Assembly: GCF_914767665.1 (NCBI RefSeq)
Contig: NC_059501.1
Coordinates: 48,980,798-49,044,797 of the forward strand
Reading direction: 5' to 3'
Length of the DNA: 64,000 nt
Origin: Harmonia axyridis
Taxonomy: Eukaryota > Arthropoda > Insecta > Coleoptera > Coccinellidae
Shown here: positions 1-11,124 of the stretch, piece after piece
Layout of the letters: each line of letters opens with the position of its first letter
Numbering within the stretch: position 1 is the first letter of the stretch
The notes under the pieces: model-generated
Told to the model about the DNA's origin: nothing
Database searches by the model: none
What the model saw: only the letters and a program-made list of their open reading frames with translations
Program-made: the position numbers and the translations under genes

Positions 1-378
1 CACCAACTGCCAAGATACAACACAAAAGTCACTAGGTTATATAATCTGAATTTTTCATTGAATTTCCACAATATTTCGCAAAACTTAACTGAAATAGAGA
101 AAATATTGTCGAATACTCGTTGCAGAAGGCAATTCCAACACTCTCGCGTTAGAAAACTCGCTCCTTCGTCGCTCATTTTCGAATTTCGCATTTGTGTTGG
201 AATAGGAGCCCATTTTGCAACTTGTTTTAGAATATACTATTATGACATTATAATAATATAATAACTAAATAATCTACTGAATAATCATTGAATTATTAGC
301 TATTTCCAGTGTCACTTCGCAGATAAAATTTTGATGCCATATTGTCTTCTTCGTGTCCTTGGATTTAATTGATTCAAT

Positions 379-760
379 TCAATCACATTCAATTTGGCTT
401 ATTGAAGTTTTTTCCAGCCTTATTTTACAATCCGATTTTTCAATCCTATCTTCAAAATTTCTATTTTTCTTACACCTTAACAAATTATCATAATGTCTCT
501 TCAAATGATCATATTGAGGATTGTAATTAACATTGAACTGAGATAAAACCATCAATACATCTAGTCTTTGTTTCAATTTTTCTATTTCAGAACTTTTTAC
601 AGGAATTTTAGGTTTTTTAATTCCCGAATTGGAGTTAAAGGAAAAGACTCATTAAAAATGTTTATGAATTCATCAATGAGAGCATTCCATTGTCCATTCA
701 CGTCCGATTCAATAACCTCAAAAACACTTTGCCAATCATGCTGTCCAGAATACGCCAAAA
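379..760 (-). pseudogene. Non-LTR retrotransposon EN-RT linker remnant
   Basis: On the minus strand this reads as a damaged linker between the endonuclease and reverse transcriptase of a non-LTR retrotransposon. Around 735-600 it contains VIESDVNGQWNALIDEF followed by a FNESFPLTPI block, a pattern (W..., D-V-N, N-x-F, F-P) typical of Jockey/CR1-type linkers. A second piece in a shifted frame follows at 576-379, rich in Lys and Arg. There are stop codons and a frameshift, and no catalytic motif survives, so it is a dead fragment. The family assignment rests on pattern resemblance only. Confidence 0.35.
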
Positions 761-840
761 TTACTCCCAACCGTAATCAAGTGGTGAAATTGAAATATAA
801 AACATTGATAAATGTGGAGCACATAACCGTGCCATGAACG

Positions 841-2450
841 GCAGGCATAAAAATATTACTGCCCAATAACCACCTACTGTTTACCCGTGTCGGTGTAATA
901 AAAACCACATTGCAGTTACGATAATAAAATCGCATATTTTCCAAATAAATTACGTTCCGTTGGTATCTCTGGATATTGAAACCCACCGTGCCATAAAATT
1001 CCATAATGTTTAATTTGTTCGGAGGGTAACTGTGCCGTGGAAACGGGAGACGACAAGAGAGAGGATTCTCTGGAGTACATGCTCCAGAATTACACAGTTT
1101 CGCTTCTGGAGCGCCATCGAGGAATACAAACCTTTGCGCATGCACTATTTGGCTTAGGTGATCGCTCGAACAAAATTCTAGCACAGTAGGTACTAATGAG
1201 TAGTTAGGATTTTCGAGCGGGTGGAGAACGACAGTATCATAGAAAATTCTGCCAGAATTCCCTAAAATAAAAATCTAATATTTCACACAAAAAACGCGAC
1301 TCGACCTGATGAGGATGTAGAACTACGATTTCTCACTGTACCTAAACTTTCATGTTGACGACACTAGAACTATCGGAAATTAAAACACGACATCGAAAAA
1401 AGTCCTAATATTTGGGTAACGATTGACTTATCTGAGATCTAATTAGGATTTCATTGAAATATGTGGAAAAACTCCAATGTTCATTCCTAATTTCAAGAGG
1501 ATTAAAATCCCTTAACTATATATATCAACAGTCACCAATGACATAATAAGTGAATGAAAGTTTTCAAATACACATATCGTCAAAAGTCTTGGCACCCCGA
1601 GGTTTCTCAAGAAATAAACTCTTTGTACTGGAAATGAGATGAATATTTTCCTCTAGTTCAACTGCAATATATGTAGGATCCAGTTATTATTCCCTGTGAA
1701 TAATTGAGATGGTCAACAGGATGCTTGCAGACCTATTAGTTTCTTCAAGTGTCGAGGGCATGACAGTTTCAATAAATTTACAGGAAACGAATTGCTTTTG
1801 TATATAACTAACCCAGAAAGGAAGTGTTAATTCTTCGAGATGTCGAAGACATGTCGGGTCGATTAGTCGATTGTAAATCTTAGGAGATTTACTGGGGTTA
1901 GGAAAGATCGAAAACAAGACGGTTGTACCAGATGTGCCATATCTGTGTATCAGGTTTAGTCCTTCGAGAATATTCAATTTCCAGGAATCCGCGAAGAGCT
2001 TTGTGGGCGGTACGGCAAAACTCTTATTGGACTAGGGGGTGGTACTTTCCCCCGATATCGAAGTGGCGCTAAGGGTGTGGTCAAGCCGGAAGAAAGAAAG
2101 CGATATTCAGCAGACCAAGTTAATTCCAGCCGGTGGACAGTTGAAGTTCAGTCTAAGTCGAAGTGAGTTCGAGTTAAGAGCAAGTTCGGTTGGTCAACTC
2201 AAGACGTACGACGTAAAGACGGTTCGCGGACTAGATTAAGACGAGTCGCGAACGAGTGCTGTGCAAGTTTATGCACAAAGTTCCTCTTATTTTGATTAGA
2301 GAAGAACCTTTTATACAAAAGTTTTCTAGTTTTACTTTACCCACATAGAAATTCACCTTTTGGACAGCATGATCAGGAATATAATATTCTAGAATCAGAG
2401 ATGATGATACACAAGCTGAATTCGTGAATATATTATCCAAACAACTGTCA
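841..2450. other. Unassigned AT-rich stretch
   Basis: No gene is recognised. Short open frames on both strands (for example 1687-1977 on the minus strand) have no domain, splice context or repeat I can identify. From about 1990 to 2290 the base composition becomes more balanced, with purine-rich repeats of the type AAGT/CGAGTT. This resembles the 5' leader of a retrotransposon and lies just upstream of the zinc-finger ORF that starts near 2452. Confidence 0.3.
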
Positions 2451-2451
2451 G

Positions 2452-2664
2452 TTGACTACTGTTCAGTTAACTACTATCAACATGGTGCCACGAAACAACA
2501 CCGCTTCCGATGTATCGTGCAGAAAATGCACAAAAGAAGTTAAGATATTTGTGTTATGTGGAAAGTGTGAGTTCAAATACCCTAGCTGTGTATTAAAAAT
2601 ACCTGGTACTTTTGTAAACTCGAAAGGTACTGTAATTTGCTGTGGAAATCAACAAGAGTGTTAA
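2452..2664 (+). pseudogene. Retrotransposon ORF1-like zinc finger fragment
   Basis: This short ORF contains a cysteine cluster, CRKCTKEVKIFVLCGKCEF, continuing to YPSC and a later VICCG. The C-x2-C ... C-x2-C spacing resembles the PHD-like finger at the N terminus of ORF1 proteins in several insect non-LTR elements. A degraded reading with CHREC continues past the stop to about 2830. RT sequence starts about 200 bases further on with no endonuclease in between, so the element looks internally deleted. ORF1 proteins bind the element RNA; that role is inferred from the family. Confidence 0.4.
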
Positions 2665-2869
2665 TGCCATCGTGAGTGCGAAACAAAATTTTTTCACGAA
2701 ATTATCCTTAATTTGACCAACAAAGCTGAGACCACTTGGCAAGTTCGTGAAAATATACATGGAAGAAAAGTGGTTTGGGAGGTAAATTGGCAAGGGTAGT
2801 CGAACATCTTTCCGCTTCCGTTTTACCATTCCACCATTCTTTCAGAACACAAGTCTCGCCGGCATTGGA

Positions 2870-3888
2870 ATTCTGTTTTCACGAGGTAGGCCAAATCACT
2901 ATTAGAGACATTGTTTCGAGACTGAAAAATAGTCAATCAGCTGACTATAAAATCAAATATAAATTCGTTGATCTCACCACTAACCAAACTTATAAACAGA
3001 AGTCTGGTTGCCGGTGTTTTCCCAATATGCCTCAAAATATCAAAAGTTATTCCGGTCCACAAGAAAGGTAATGCTGATGATTAATAATTATAGGACAATA
3101 TCCCTGGTACCGGTATTCTCGAAAATATTCGAGAAAATAATATCGGGACAGACAGTGAATTTTTTCGAAATTTGAAAATTTGTTTTCCACCTCGCAGTTT
3201 GGTTATAGAAAGGGAACAACTGATGTTATAGTCGAGTTAGTCAATTATGCGGTTAATTGTTTCGAACGTGGAAGTCATTGCTCGGCATCGTTCGTTGATC
3301 TAACAAAAGTCTTCGACTGCGTCGCTCACGACAAGCTCTTGATCAAACTTGGAAATTATGGATTTGGTGGATTCGCGATCAGTTTAATCGATTCATTTTT
3401 AAAAGAAAGAACTCAAGTAGTATATATGAATGACAAATTCTCCGGATTAAGACCCATTCGGACAGGTATTATTCAGGGATTCACACTGGCACCAGTTCTG
3501 TTCTTGATAACCATAAACGACTTTCCCGAGTTCGTTCCTGAGGTCAGAACACTGCTTTTTGTCGACGACATCACGTTCAACATTGATGACTCGGATATCG
3601 ACTCTTTGCTGGTGCGATCACGTATGATGCGTTTGAGGGCTAGTGAGTAGTCCTCTCAAAATGGCTTTTGTATAAATAGGGAAAAAACACAAGAACTTGT
3701 ATTCAGCCTGAGGGAGATCGGGGAGAGCAATAAGTTTAGTCCTGTTAAATTCCTTGGAGTTTTTTTTAGATTCCAAGCTCTCTTGGGCAGACATTGTAAA
3801 TTTTATATCTGCCAAATTAAGTAGTTCGATTTTTTGCGCTGAGAACTATGTCCCGCTCTCTTTCGAAGAATGTACTCAGGTCTATATA
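2870..3888 (+). pseudogene. Jockey-like reverse transcriptase, broken
   Basis: Remnant of a non-LTR reverse transcriptase. In order it shows the N-terminal block (RLKNSQSADY), an R-x-I-S-L-V-P-V-F-S-like stretch near 3090, STSQFGYRKG near 3180, motif A as ASFVDLTKVFDCVAHDKLL (the D of F-x-D is kept), motif B as GIIQGFTLAPVLF and motif C as LLFVDDITF. A further frame (3660-3888) carries the thumb region, up to SLSKNVLRSIY. Frameshifts near 3070, 3170 and 3650 and substitutions in motif B (P-Q-G to I-Q-G) show it is inactive. The 3' part is lost where a CAGGGTG-type element begins at about 3890. The clade (Jockey or CR1) is uncertain. Confidence 0.75.
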
Positions 3889-4330
3889 CAGGGTGTTTCA
3901 AGTTCGACTGCCTATTAGACGTATCTGGAGAACGGGGCATATTCGAAATCTGAAAATTCGGAATATGATATTGTTGATGATGCCCTATTCAGCTAAAATA
4001 TTTTCGAAGCTCCGGCCCCTCCGGTTATACAAGAAACGAAAAACATTTTTTCGAAAAAAAAAATTTTTTTTTTCATTTTATGTCTCAGATATTATCAAGA
4101 TTTCCATTCTCAATTACTCCTTCCTGAAATTATTGTGTTGGTCTTTATAGTTTTCAAAATATTAAGAAAAAACCGAAAAAAAGAGAGAATTTCCATATTC
4201 ACTATTACGTGAATCATTTTTACTGTGAATATTCTATTCGTATGCTCAATTCACTTTCTCGAACTAGAATGATGTAGGAATATCGTGCATATCTTGAACT
4301 TGAGAAATATCATCACAGAGTGTTTCAAAT
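3889..4330 (+). mobile_element. TA-flanked CAGGGTGTTTC element end (mariner-derived)
   Basis: A transposon end begins with CAGGGTGTTTCAAG right after TATATA and disrupts the RT just upstream. The interior (4085-4320) matches both inverted arms of the element at 43330-45250: the same runs occur around the tail ATATTAAGAAAAAACC and the motif GAATATCGTGCATATCTTGAA. It is therefore a partial copy of that family, with no coding sequence. A second CAGGGTGATG motif at about 4387 may be another end. Confidence 0.55.
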
Positions 4331-4403
4331 GATGACCCGTATGAAGAGGTTTCTATCGCCTGAGTGCCTTCGTTGAGGATATACAGGGTGATGTTCATCT
4401 TAG

Positions 4404-5358
4404 GAGTGATATTTCACAGTTGATTCCTTGCTTATCAGTTAATGGTGGGGATATTGAATGGAAATCACAAATAAAGTACTTCGAGGTTTTTCTTGATAAC
4501 AAACTGACCTGGAAAGAGCAGATTGAACAAAGTTGCAGTAAAGCAAAGAAGGGTATCAACTTGTTTAAAATATTATGTAAAACATGGTGGGGATCTCAAC
4601 CAAAAAACCTTTTGTTACTTTATTCAGCTCTGATAAGACCTCATCTGGATTACGGTTCTATTATTTTGGGAAAATGCTCAAAACAAAATCTGAGGAAATT
4701 AGATAGTACACAATATCAGGCTCTACGTGTTGTGATGGGATATATGAAATCTACACCCATTAATGTAATTTTGTCAGAATGCGGAGAGCTTCCTCTGGAA
4801 AAAAGAAGATGCATCTTAGCATCCAAATAAATTTCAGATTGTTAACAGTTCCGTGGTCCATAGTATAAATAAACTGCATACCAAGCAAGCGCTTTTTCGG
4901 CATGATCAGAAACCAGCATATTTGAAAGCCTATGAAAATGTTCTGTCGCGTAGTTCGAAAATTCATTCTGGAACAACAATACCATTTTATTCCTTAGAAT
5001 ATGACCAACATGCTTTCCCATGTAACATCATCTTCCCCCCGTTACAAAAAGATGACATATGTGTCAATTTGAAATTTAATCTTTTTTGCGATGAGAAATT
5101 TGAGAATTATCATAAGATCTTTACAGATGCCTCCGTCAAAATGGATAATTCCACTCATTCAGTGGGTATTGGTGTGTACTCTCTAACTGATAATATAGAA
5201 TTCTCTTACAAACTTCCTGATTATTGGTCCATTTTTTCTTCTAAAATGTTAGCAATATGGAAAGCATTAGAATTCATTCAACAACATAAAATAAAGAATG
5301 CAGTAATATTTTCGGATTCCAAGAGCTCACTGCTGAAGCTCAAATTTTGGAAACTAAA

Positions 5359-5425
<67 letters not shown>

Positions 5426-6017
5426 CTTCAGTAAAAGTTAAGTTTCAATCTGTAGAGTGTAGATACCAAGTCATTTCGGCATTAGGGGAAATGAATTGGC
5501 GGATAAACTCGCAAATCAAGGCAGAGATAGTTTAACCACCCTGAAATATAAAGGAGGCTCTGGACAAATTTATAATAAGATTGTGAACGACACAAAAAAT
5601 TCATGGAGTACGGAATTGGTATCCTGGGGGCAAACTAAGGGTAGAATTTATTCTCATATGCAAAACAGAGACAAGAACAATCTAAGATTTCCTTTTGCAT
5701 TGCTTACATCTAATCCACCACGTAAATCTATGGTAACAATTATTAGAATGCGATCTGGACACTGTTTAACACCAGAGCATCTTTTCAGAATTGGAGTTCT
5801 CCCAGACGCTAAATGTAACTGTGGCGAAAAGGGAAGTCTATCCCATATTCTACTCGACTGTGATCAAAACAGGCATAACGGTGAAATTCTGTATTCTAGA
5901 CTGCAAAATCTTAATTATCCCCTGCCTATAAACATATATGAGGTAATTTTTTCTGAGAAAGAGGAAGTAATTGAATTGTTAATGGAATTTCTGAATAAAT
6001 CAAGGATAAAATTGTAA
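4404..6017 (+). pseudogene. I-clade-like retrotransposon: RT C-terminus, RNase H, CCHC
   Basis: 3' half of a non-LTR retrotransposon with an RNase H domain. It starts in the RT thumb (KYFEVFLDNKLTWKEQI ... LLLYSALIRPHLDYGS), continues with RNase H (FTDASVKMD near 5130, VIFSDSKSSL near 5310, NELADKLANQG near 5490) and ends with a Cys-His motif, CNCGEKGSLSHILLDC, as in I/R1-type elements. A (TA)n array at 5366-5424 interrupts RNase H between its third and fourth conserved blocks. There is a frame break near 4835. The position that normally holds the catalytic Glu reads SSKMLAI, with Lys instead. The element is 5'-truncated and dead. The stop codon at 6017 is followed by a T-rich tail, not poly(A). 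Confidence 0.75.
5366..5424. repeat. (TA)n microsatellite inside RNase H
   Basis: Pure TA dinucleotide array of about 59 bases. The retrotransposon reading resumes on the far side, so it looks like an insertion or expansion inside an element rather than a boundary. Confidence 0.9.
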
Positions 6018-6397
6018 TTTTTTTTCTTTTCTCTCTTTTTTTGGCTGTCAACTAACATTACTCCAGTGTATATGTTTCATTTGTATTTCCACATATAAAA
6101 CCTTTTTCCCTTTCCTAGGGAGGGAGAAGGGTAAAATCTAGGTGCGAGAGAAGGAAGAGAAAAGTTGAATATGAATATACAGAAGAAGAACACCATAATC
6201 TGGGTACATGCTACGGCGAGCCCAAGATTCTCTTTTTTAACTAAAAGAGAACGAGACAGCAACAACAACATTTCACAGTTCAATAACCCCTTAACTAATC
6301 GACTGAATTATTTCAAATTTTGAAGTTTTGTCACCCTGTACTATCAATATTTATGAAATCGAGTAAATCAGATCCGGACTAGGAAAATTTCAGACTT

Positions 6398-6760
6398 TTC
6401 CTATTTTCGTGAATATTGGATCACCCTGTACGTGAACATCGTTTTTTTCCGTTTTCGTAATCACAAAGAATTAATTCATAAGAAAAATTCTAGTTCTCTG
6501 TTTGGTACGGTCATACAGGGTGGACCCTTGCCACCCTTAAAATTTCAAAATTTGGAATTATTCGGTTGATTAGTTAAAGAGTTATTGAGTTAAAAAAAAT
6601 TCATTCTTGAGGGAATGTTTATTGATCACCCTGTATGACCGTGCCAAACAGAGATTTAGAATTTTCATTATGAATTAATTCTTTGTGATCACGAAAACGG
6701 AAAAAAACCATAATAATGTTCACGTACAGGGTGATCTAATATTCACGAAAATAGGGAGCA
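6398..6760. repeat. Foldback element with CACCCTGTA ends
   Basis: Inverted repeat with arms at about 6398-6520 and 6627-6760, carrying CACCCTGTACGTGAAC on the left and GTTCACGTACAGGGTG on the right. Both arms also hold a second CAGGGTG motif near their inner ends (6517 and 6635), so it may be one foldback element nested in another. There is no coding sequence. It lies at the end of the endonuclease remnant that occupies 6790-7373 on the minus strand. The copy in unit 2 is at 13536-13898. Confidence 0.7.
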
Positions 6761-6789
6761 ATATTGTTAATACAATGTTTCAAATTAGA

Positions 6790-7373
6790 TTTTCAAGGTT
6801 CTTTTTAATCGGGAAGCATTCATCGTGAATATTCTTGAATTCATTATAAAACAGGGAAATCCGTTTATTGACATCGCTCAAAGGAACCTCATAAATGAAA
6901 CCCCAATCTTGTCCGTACAGAATATCAGTGAACCTACTTACATTTGCTCCAGAAATCAAACGTGTTTCGAATGTTGAAATCTTCCTCTCAGAGGGAAAAC
7001 AATTAAACTCAAGAATCTATCTAGATAGATGAGGTTGTTCATTGTGTGCAATGAATGTCTCATAATTTGTAACGATATTGTCCAAACAAGAATCCGATTT
7101 CAAACCAATTCTTGTAGGCTCAGTAATCGCTAGTTTCGCAGCGAAAAAGTTGACAATATTAAGAAATTTTTGTTTGTTACAATCATTATAAGTGGACTGC
7201 AAGTGAATGTTGAAATCACCTGCAACGAAATAAAAAGCATTTATATCGGTCAATTTTTGTAGCAGAATTGTGAATTTCTCAAAAAATACTTCCAGATCAG
7301 ACCTAGTCGGGTGAGATGATCTATGCAACTGGGAATGGAAAAGAAAAGGTCGGAATGAAACTTTATATTTCAC
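6790..7373 (-). pseudogene. Non-LTR endonuclease fragment
   Basis: Minus-strand remnant of the apurinic-like endonuclease of a non-LTR element. It reads RSSHPTRSDLEVFFEKF, then the hallmark FVAGDFNIHL (Asp and Asn of G-D-F-N), then LAITEPTR and LDNIVTN. After a stop near 7017 it continues in a neighbouring frame as the EN-RT linker (SGANVSRFTDILYG, DVNKRISLFYNEF, DECFPIK). In the family this domain nicks target DNA to prime reverse transcription. Both the N-terminal EN part and the RT are missing. It may be the inverted second half of the same element whose plus-strand EN start lies at 11125-13195. Confidence 0.7.
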
Positions 7374-7435
7374 GTTCCTTGAACAATGGCCGACCGGTGA
7401 ACCACCAACTGACCGATAAAAGCCGTGAAGGCAGT

Positions 7436-9521
7436 CACGGGCGTAGCCAGGGGGGTTTTTGGGGGTTTGAAGTTGAGTACCCAGTTGTATAAATACAACG
7501 ACGGTATTTATTTCCTAAATAAATTCATAAGAATCGATGTAAATAAATAAACTAAATTTAATTTGCTTTTTTTCTCAAAACATACTTGAGAAATAAAACT
7601 AGTGAAAATAGACTGAATGGGTTGGCTCTCATGAAGTTGAAATGTTTAAAAAGAAAAACAGAAGACTTTTTTTATAATATGTAAATTGAATCAAATGTTC
7701 TTGTTCTTTTTTGTTTTTTTATATGGTTAAATATATATTTTATAATAAAAATGATTATGGTTATGTCAAGCACTTTTATTTGCATTATTTTATTGAACCA
7801 GTGGCATATACAGAGAACGAGTATGATATTTTTGCTATATCATGTACAGGGTGGGCAAATAAGCAAGGTAAGCGGCCATATCTCAGGATCCACTCATCGT
7901 AGAGACTTGCGATGAAAATTTTTACCACTAAGGTGTACAAGAAAACACACTGGAAATTGTTTTGAAGTTCATACCTCCACCGCTAGGGGGTGTAATAGTT
8001 ACCATCGAGTAGAAAAATGAATTTTACTCGAAAATGTTTCATATGAAGTTGAAGAGAAAATAGCATCAATGTAATCCTTGGAAAATTCTCTATCTTTTTG
8101 AATTGTCACTTTCGATTTTACGACATCTAATAAGGGTAGGTGAAAGGGAGAAATCTGACTGATTGAAACGCCTGTAACTTCAGTTAGGCTTAACATTTTT
8201 GAGCAAATTAGATCTCGTCTTAAAGATTATATCTTGTTGATTGGGGACAAAATAAAGTCATGATAAATTTGTTCTTGCTGCTTTCGATAGGGGGCGCTAA
8301 GTCAGAAGTTCATTGTTCTGTTTATTTTACTGTGAAATTTCAGATGTAATGATAGGATTTTCTCAACAGAAACCGAAATTCCATCATATTTGCATGAAAA
8401 CACCTGAAGGTCGCAAAGCGATAATTTCATGCGTTATGGCCGAGAGAAGATATTCTTCAACTGATGCACTGCGAAAAACCAAATTGTGTTTTTAGTTCTG
8501 ACAGAAACAGAAATCCCATCAAATTTGTATGAAAAAACCAAAAGGTCGCAAAGCGATAGCTTCAGGCGTTCTGGATTTATGGACGAAAAAAGATATTCTT
8601 CAAAAAATGCACTGAAAATCTAAATTGTGTTTTCTTTCGGCCATAACTACAGAACGGCTGAAGCTATCGCTTTACGACCTTTTGGTTTTTTCATACAAAT
8701 TTGATGGGCTTTCTGTTTCTGTTAGAACTTAAAGACACAATTTGGTTTTTCGCAGTGCATCAGTTGAAGAATATCTTCTTTCGGCCATAACTTCAGAACG
8801 CCTGAAATTATCGCTTTGCGACCTTCAGGTTTTCTCATGCAAGTTTGATGGAATTTCGGTTTCTGTTAAAAAAATCGTATCATTACATTTGAAATTTCAC
8901 AGTAAAATGAACAAAACAATGAACTCCTGACTTAGCGCCCTCTATCGAAAGCAGCAAAAACAAATCTATCACGACTTTATTTTGTCCTCAATCAACAAGA
9001 TATTATCGTTCAGACGAGATCTAATTTGCTCGAAAATGTTGGGCCAAACTGAAGTTACAGGCGTTTCAATCAGTCAGATTTCTCCCTTTCCCCTACCCTT
9101 ATTGGATATCGTAAAATCGAAAGTGACAATTCAAAAAGATAGAGAATTTTCCAAGGATTACATTGATGATATTTTCTCTTCAACTTCATATGAAACATTT
9201 TCGAGTAAAATTCATTTTTCTACTCGACAGTAGCTATTACGCTTCCTAGCGGTAGAGGTATGAACATGAAAACAATTTCCAGTGTGTTCTCTTGTACACT
9301 TTAGTGGTAAAATTTTTTTACCTCGAAATACGATGAGTGGATCCTGAGATATAGCCGCTTACCTCGCTTATTTTCCCACCCTGTACATGCAGGCACAATA
9401 CGAACATTTATTTATATGAAAAAAATTCTTATTTCTCCCATTATCCTTTCTGTATACGCCTTTGTCTTAACCCAGCCCCCCCCCCCCCCAACCCCGAAAC
9501 TGAAACCTGGCTACGCCCGTG
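7436..9521. mobile_element. hAT-like non-autonomous element with 8-bp target duplication
   Basis: A 2086-bp element flanked by the exact 8-bp duplication AAGGCAGT (7428-7435 and 9522-9529). The ends are inverted: CACGGGCGTAGCCAGG on the left and CCTGGCTACGCCCGTG on the right, followed inward by G-rich and C-rich tracts. An 8-bp duplication and GGGCGTAGCCAGG-type ends are characteristic of the hAT superfamily. No transposase ORF is present. The middle is occupied by a separate TA-flanked foldback element (7847-9383). The copy in unit 2 spans 14574-16658. Confidence 0.8.
7847..9383. mobile_element. 1.54-kb foldback element nested in hAT-like element
   Basis: Nearly the whole element is an inverted repeat of two roughly 750-bp arms meeting near 8615. 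It starts CAGGGTGGGCAAATAAGC and ends with the inverse, TATTTTCCCACCCTG, and is flanked on each side by TA (7845-7846 and 9384-9385). The target would have been CATG-TA-CATG. Blocks such as the one containing GGATCCACTCATCGTA (about 7888) and the GGGGGCGCTAAGTCAG block (about 8290) recur inverted near 9340 and 8930. A TA target and CAGGGTG ends suggest a Tc1/mariner-type mover. The open frames inside are arm artefacts. Confidence 0.75.
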
Positions 9522-9529
9522 AAGGCAGT

Positions 9530-10360
9530 ACACTCACGGAAGCTATATCTACAGGATTGTTTTCTGAATTAATATAATACCATGAATTTTGAGGTTAATT
9601 TGTTTGTATGAAGTAAACGCTATTAGCAACGAATGGTTTCCAACGAATGATTCTCCTTTTACCCAGTGAAGTACGATTTGCGAGTCCGACCATGTATGGT
9701 CGGTTCCAAAATTTTAACAGTGTATTTTATCAATTTGCTGAGTAAGACTGCAGTACATAATTCGAGGCGAGGAACAGTTATCTTTTTCAATAGAGCAAGT
9801 TTGGAAACTCATTGAGAGCTCTTAAATAAATGACGCATGCATAACCTCTTTCGCTGGCGTCACAATACCCATGAATTCCGTAATTGGAAAAGTCGATCGG
9901 AATAATAAGATGTGGAATTTTTAAATAAGAGAGTAATGGTAATTTCGACTTGTATTGTTGCCAGGCACGAATAAATTCGAGGGTGGTGGTTCATCCCAAT
10001 CGGTTTTCGATATCCAAAGTTGTTGAATCAAATTTTAAGCGAGGAAAATCGTGGGATCAACCAATACGAGGGAATCATACACTCGTACTCACTCAGAGAG
10101 CATAATTCTTTTTTGCACGATAAACCTTCTATTGGTTTGCAAAAAAAAAACAACTAAAATAATCATTATTGAGATTCCAGTTCAACCACAAAACATTCAT
10201 TGAAAATGGTTGTGACTCATTATCAAAAGTAAGCAGTCAACAGATGAATGAGATGCTGGTAAATCATTCAAAAGTGACGGTTCATTACTGCAAAACTTCG
10301 TAACAGAAAACCAACCTTTTCTAACAAATAAATCAAAATATTCATTGCGGATCATCGGTA
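9530..10360. other. Unassigned stretch upstream of ORF1
   Basis: About 830 bases with no recognised gene. It lies between the hAT-like target duplication and the ORF1 remnant and could be the 5' untranslated part of that retrotransposon. A short open frame starts at an ATG near 10362 (MSANKTDGIGSDARN) and ends in the hairpin at 10425-10468. Confidence 0.3.
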
Positions 10361-10424
10361 ATCATGTCGGCGAATAAGACGGACGGAATCGGTAGCGATG
10401 CACGTAATATTTTTTTCAAATGCG

Positions 10425-10468
10425 CGATGAAATATATTGAGATAATTGTATCTCAATATATTTCATCG
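10425..10468. repeat. Perfect 19-bp hairpin upstream of ORF1
   Basis: Arms 10425-10443 and 10450-10468 are perfect inverted repeats (CGATGAAATATATTGAGAT and its complement) around a 6-base loop, AATTGT. It lies about 60 bases before the ORF1 ATG. The copy in unit 2 is at 17562-17605. Confidence 0.85.
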
Positions 10469-10529
10469 TAGATTTGCATTTAGGGTAAAAAGTTGTTGCG
10501 AGGAAGAGATCACTTCTGTTCTCGCTATT

Positions 10530-11119
10530 ATGTCGGAAGAGGCTGAATCTTTGACTGATAATTCCCAGCCAACCATTGAGATTTCTGAAAATTCTACTAA
10601 CCGTGAATTTCTTTTGAGAATAATACATAAATTGGAGGACAAAAATCGTCTATTACAGGAAAATTCATCATTACTTGAATACAAAATGGTGAATGATGTT
10701 GTCAAGAATGCAAAATTGAATAAAGGAATTAATCGGAGTACCAAAAATTCTGAAGAAATCAAAGAGAGTGATTGGAAAACTATTCCTCTCAAAAAAGCAA
10801 AAAGAAAAACTCGTCCTGCTCTAATTATTAGAAAGTGTTCTGAACCAACAACTGTTCAAGGTGTTGAGAAATTCAAACCCCTTCATGTTTCTAGAATGAA
10901 CCCTTCCACGACTGTTGAAGATCTTCAGGCATTGCTTCCACAAAAATTCAAAGATGTAAAATGCGAGATCCTCTAATCACGTTATCCGGAGATCTATGCA
11001 TCCTTCAAGGTTCTCTTACCAGACAGTGAATTTGAGAAAGTTTAGGATGCTAAAAATTGGCCGAAAAATGCTAGTATTAATTATTTTTTCCGGAGCCAGA
11101 ATATGAATCTAAACAAATA
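10530..11119 (+). pseudogene. Non-LTR retrotransposon ORF1 with two nonsense codons
   Basis: The best start is the ATG at 10530 (MSEEAESLTDNSQPTIEISE). The protein is charged, with a coiled-coil-like stretch (RIIHKLEDKNRLLQENSSLLE), a basic patch (IPLKKAKRKTRP) and an RNA-binding-like C-terminal part (FKPLHVSRMNPSTTVEDLQ; later YPEIYASFKVLLPDSEFEKV and NWPKNASINYFF). The same frame runs to 11119 but is cut by TAA at 10974 and TAG near 11041. This architecture matches Jockey/CR1-type ORF1 proteins, which bind element RNA. EN sequence follows directly, as expected. Unit 2 carries the same stops (17667-18256). Confidence 0.65.
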
Positions 11120-11124
11120 GCAAG

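Noticed and set aside
777..1184. 135-residue minus-strand ORF
   Set aside because: No domain, no splice signals, odd composition; considered chance.
1306..1350. CTGATGA motif as hammerhead
   Set aside because: No complementary stem II and no GAAA at the expected distance (GATTT instead).
7999..9233. Paired small ORFs (SLTEVTGVSISQISPF and SFRRDLICSKMLGQTEVTGV)
   Set aside because: They lie on the two arms of the foldback element and mirror each other, so they are sequence symmetry and not genes.
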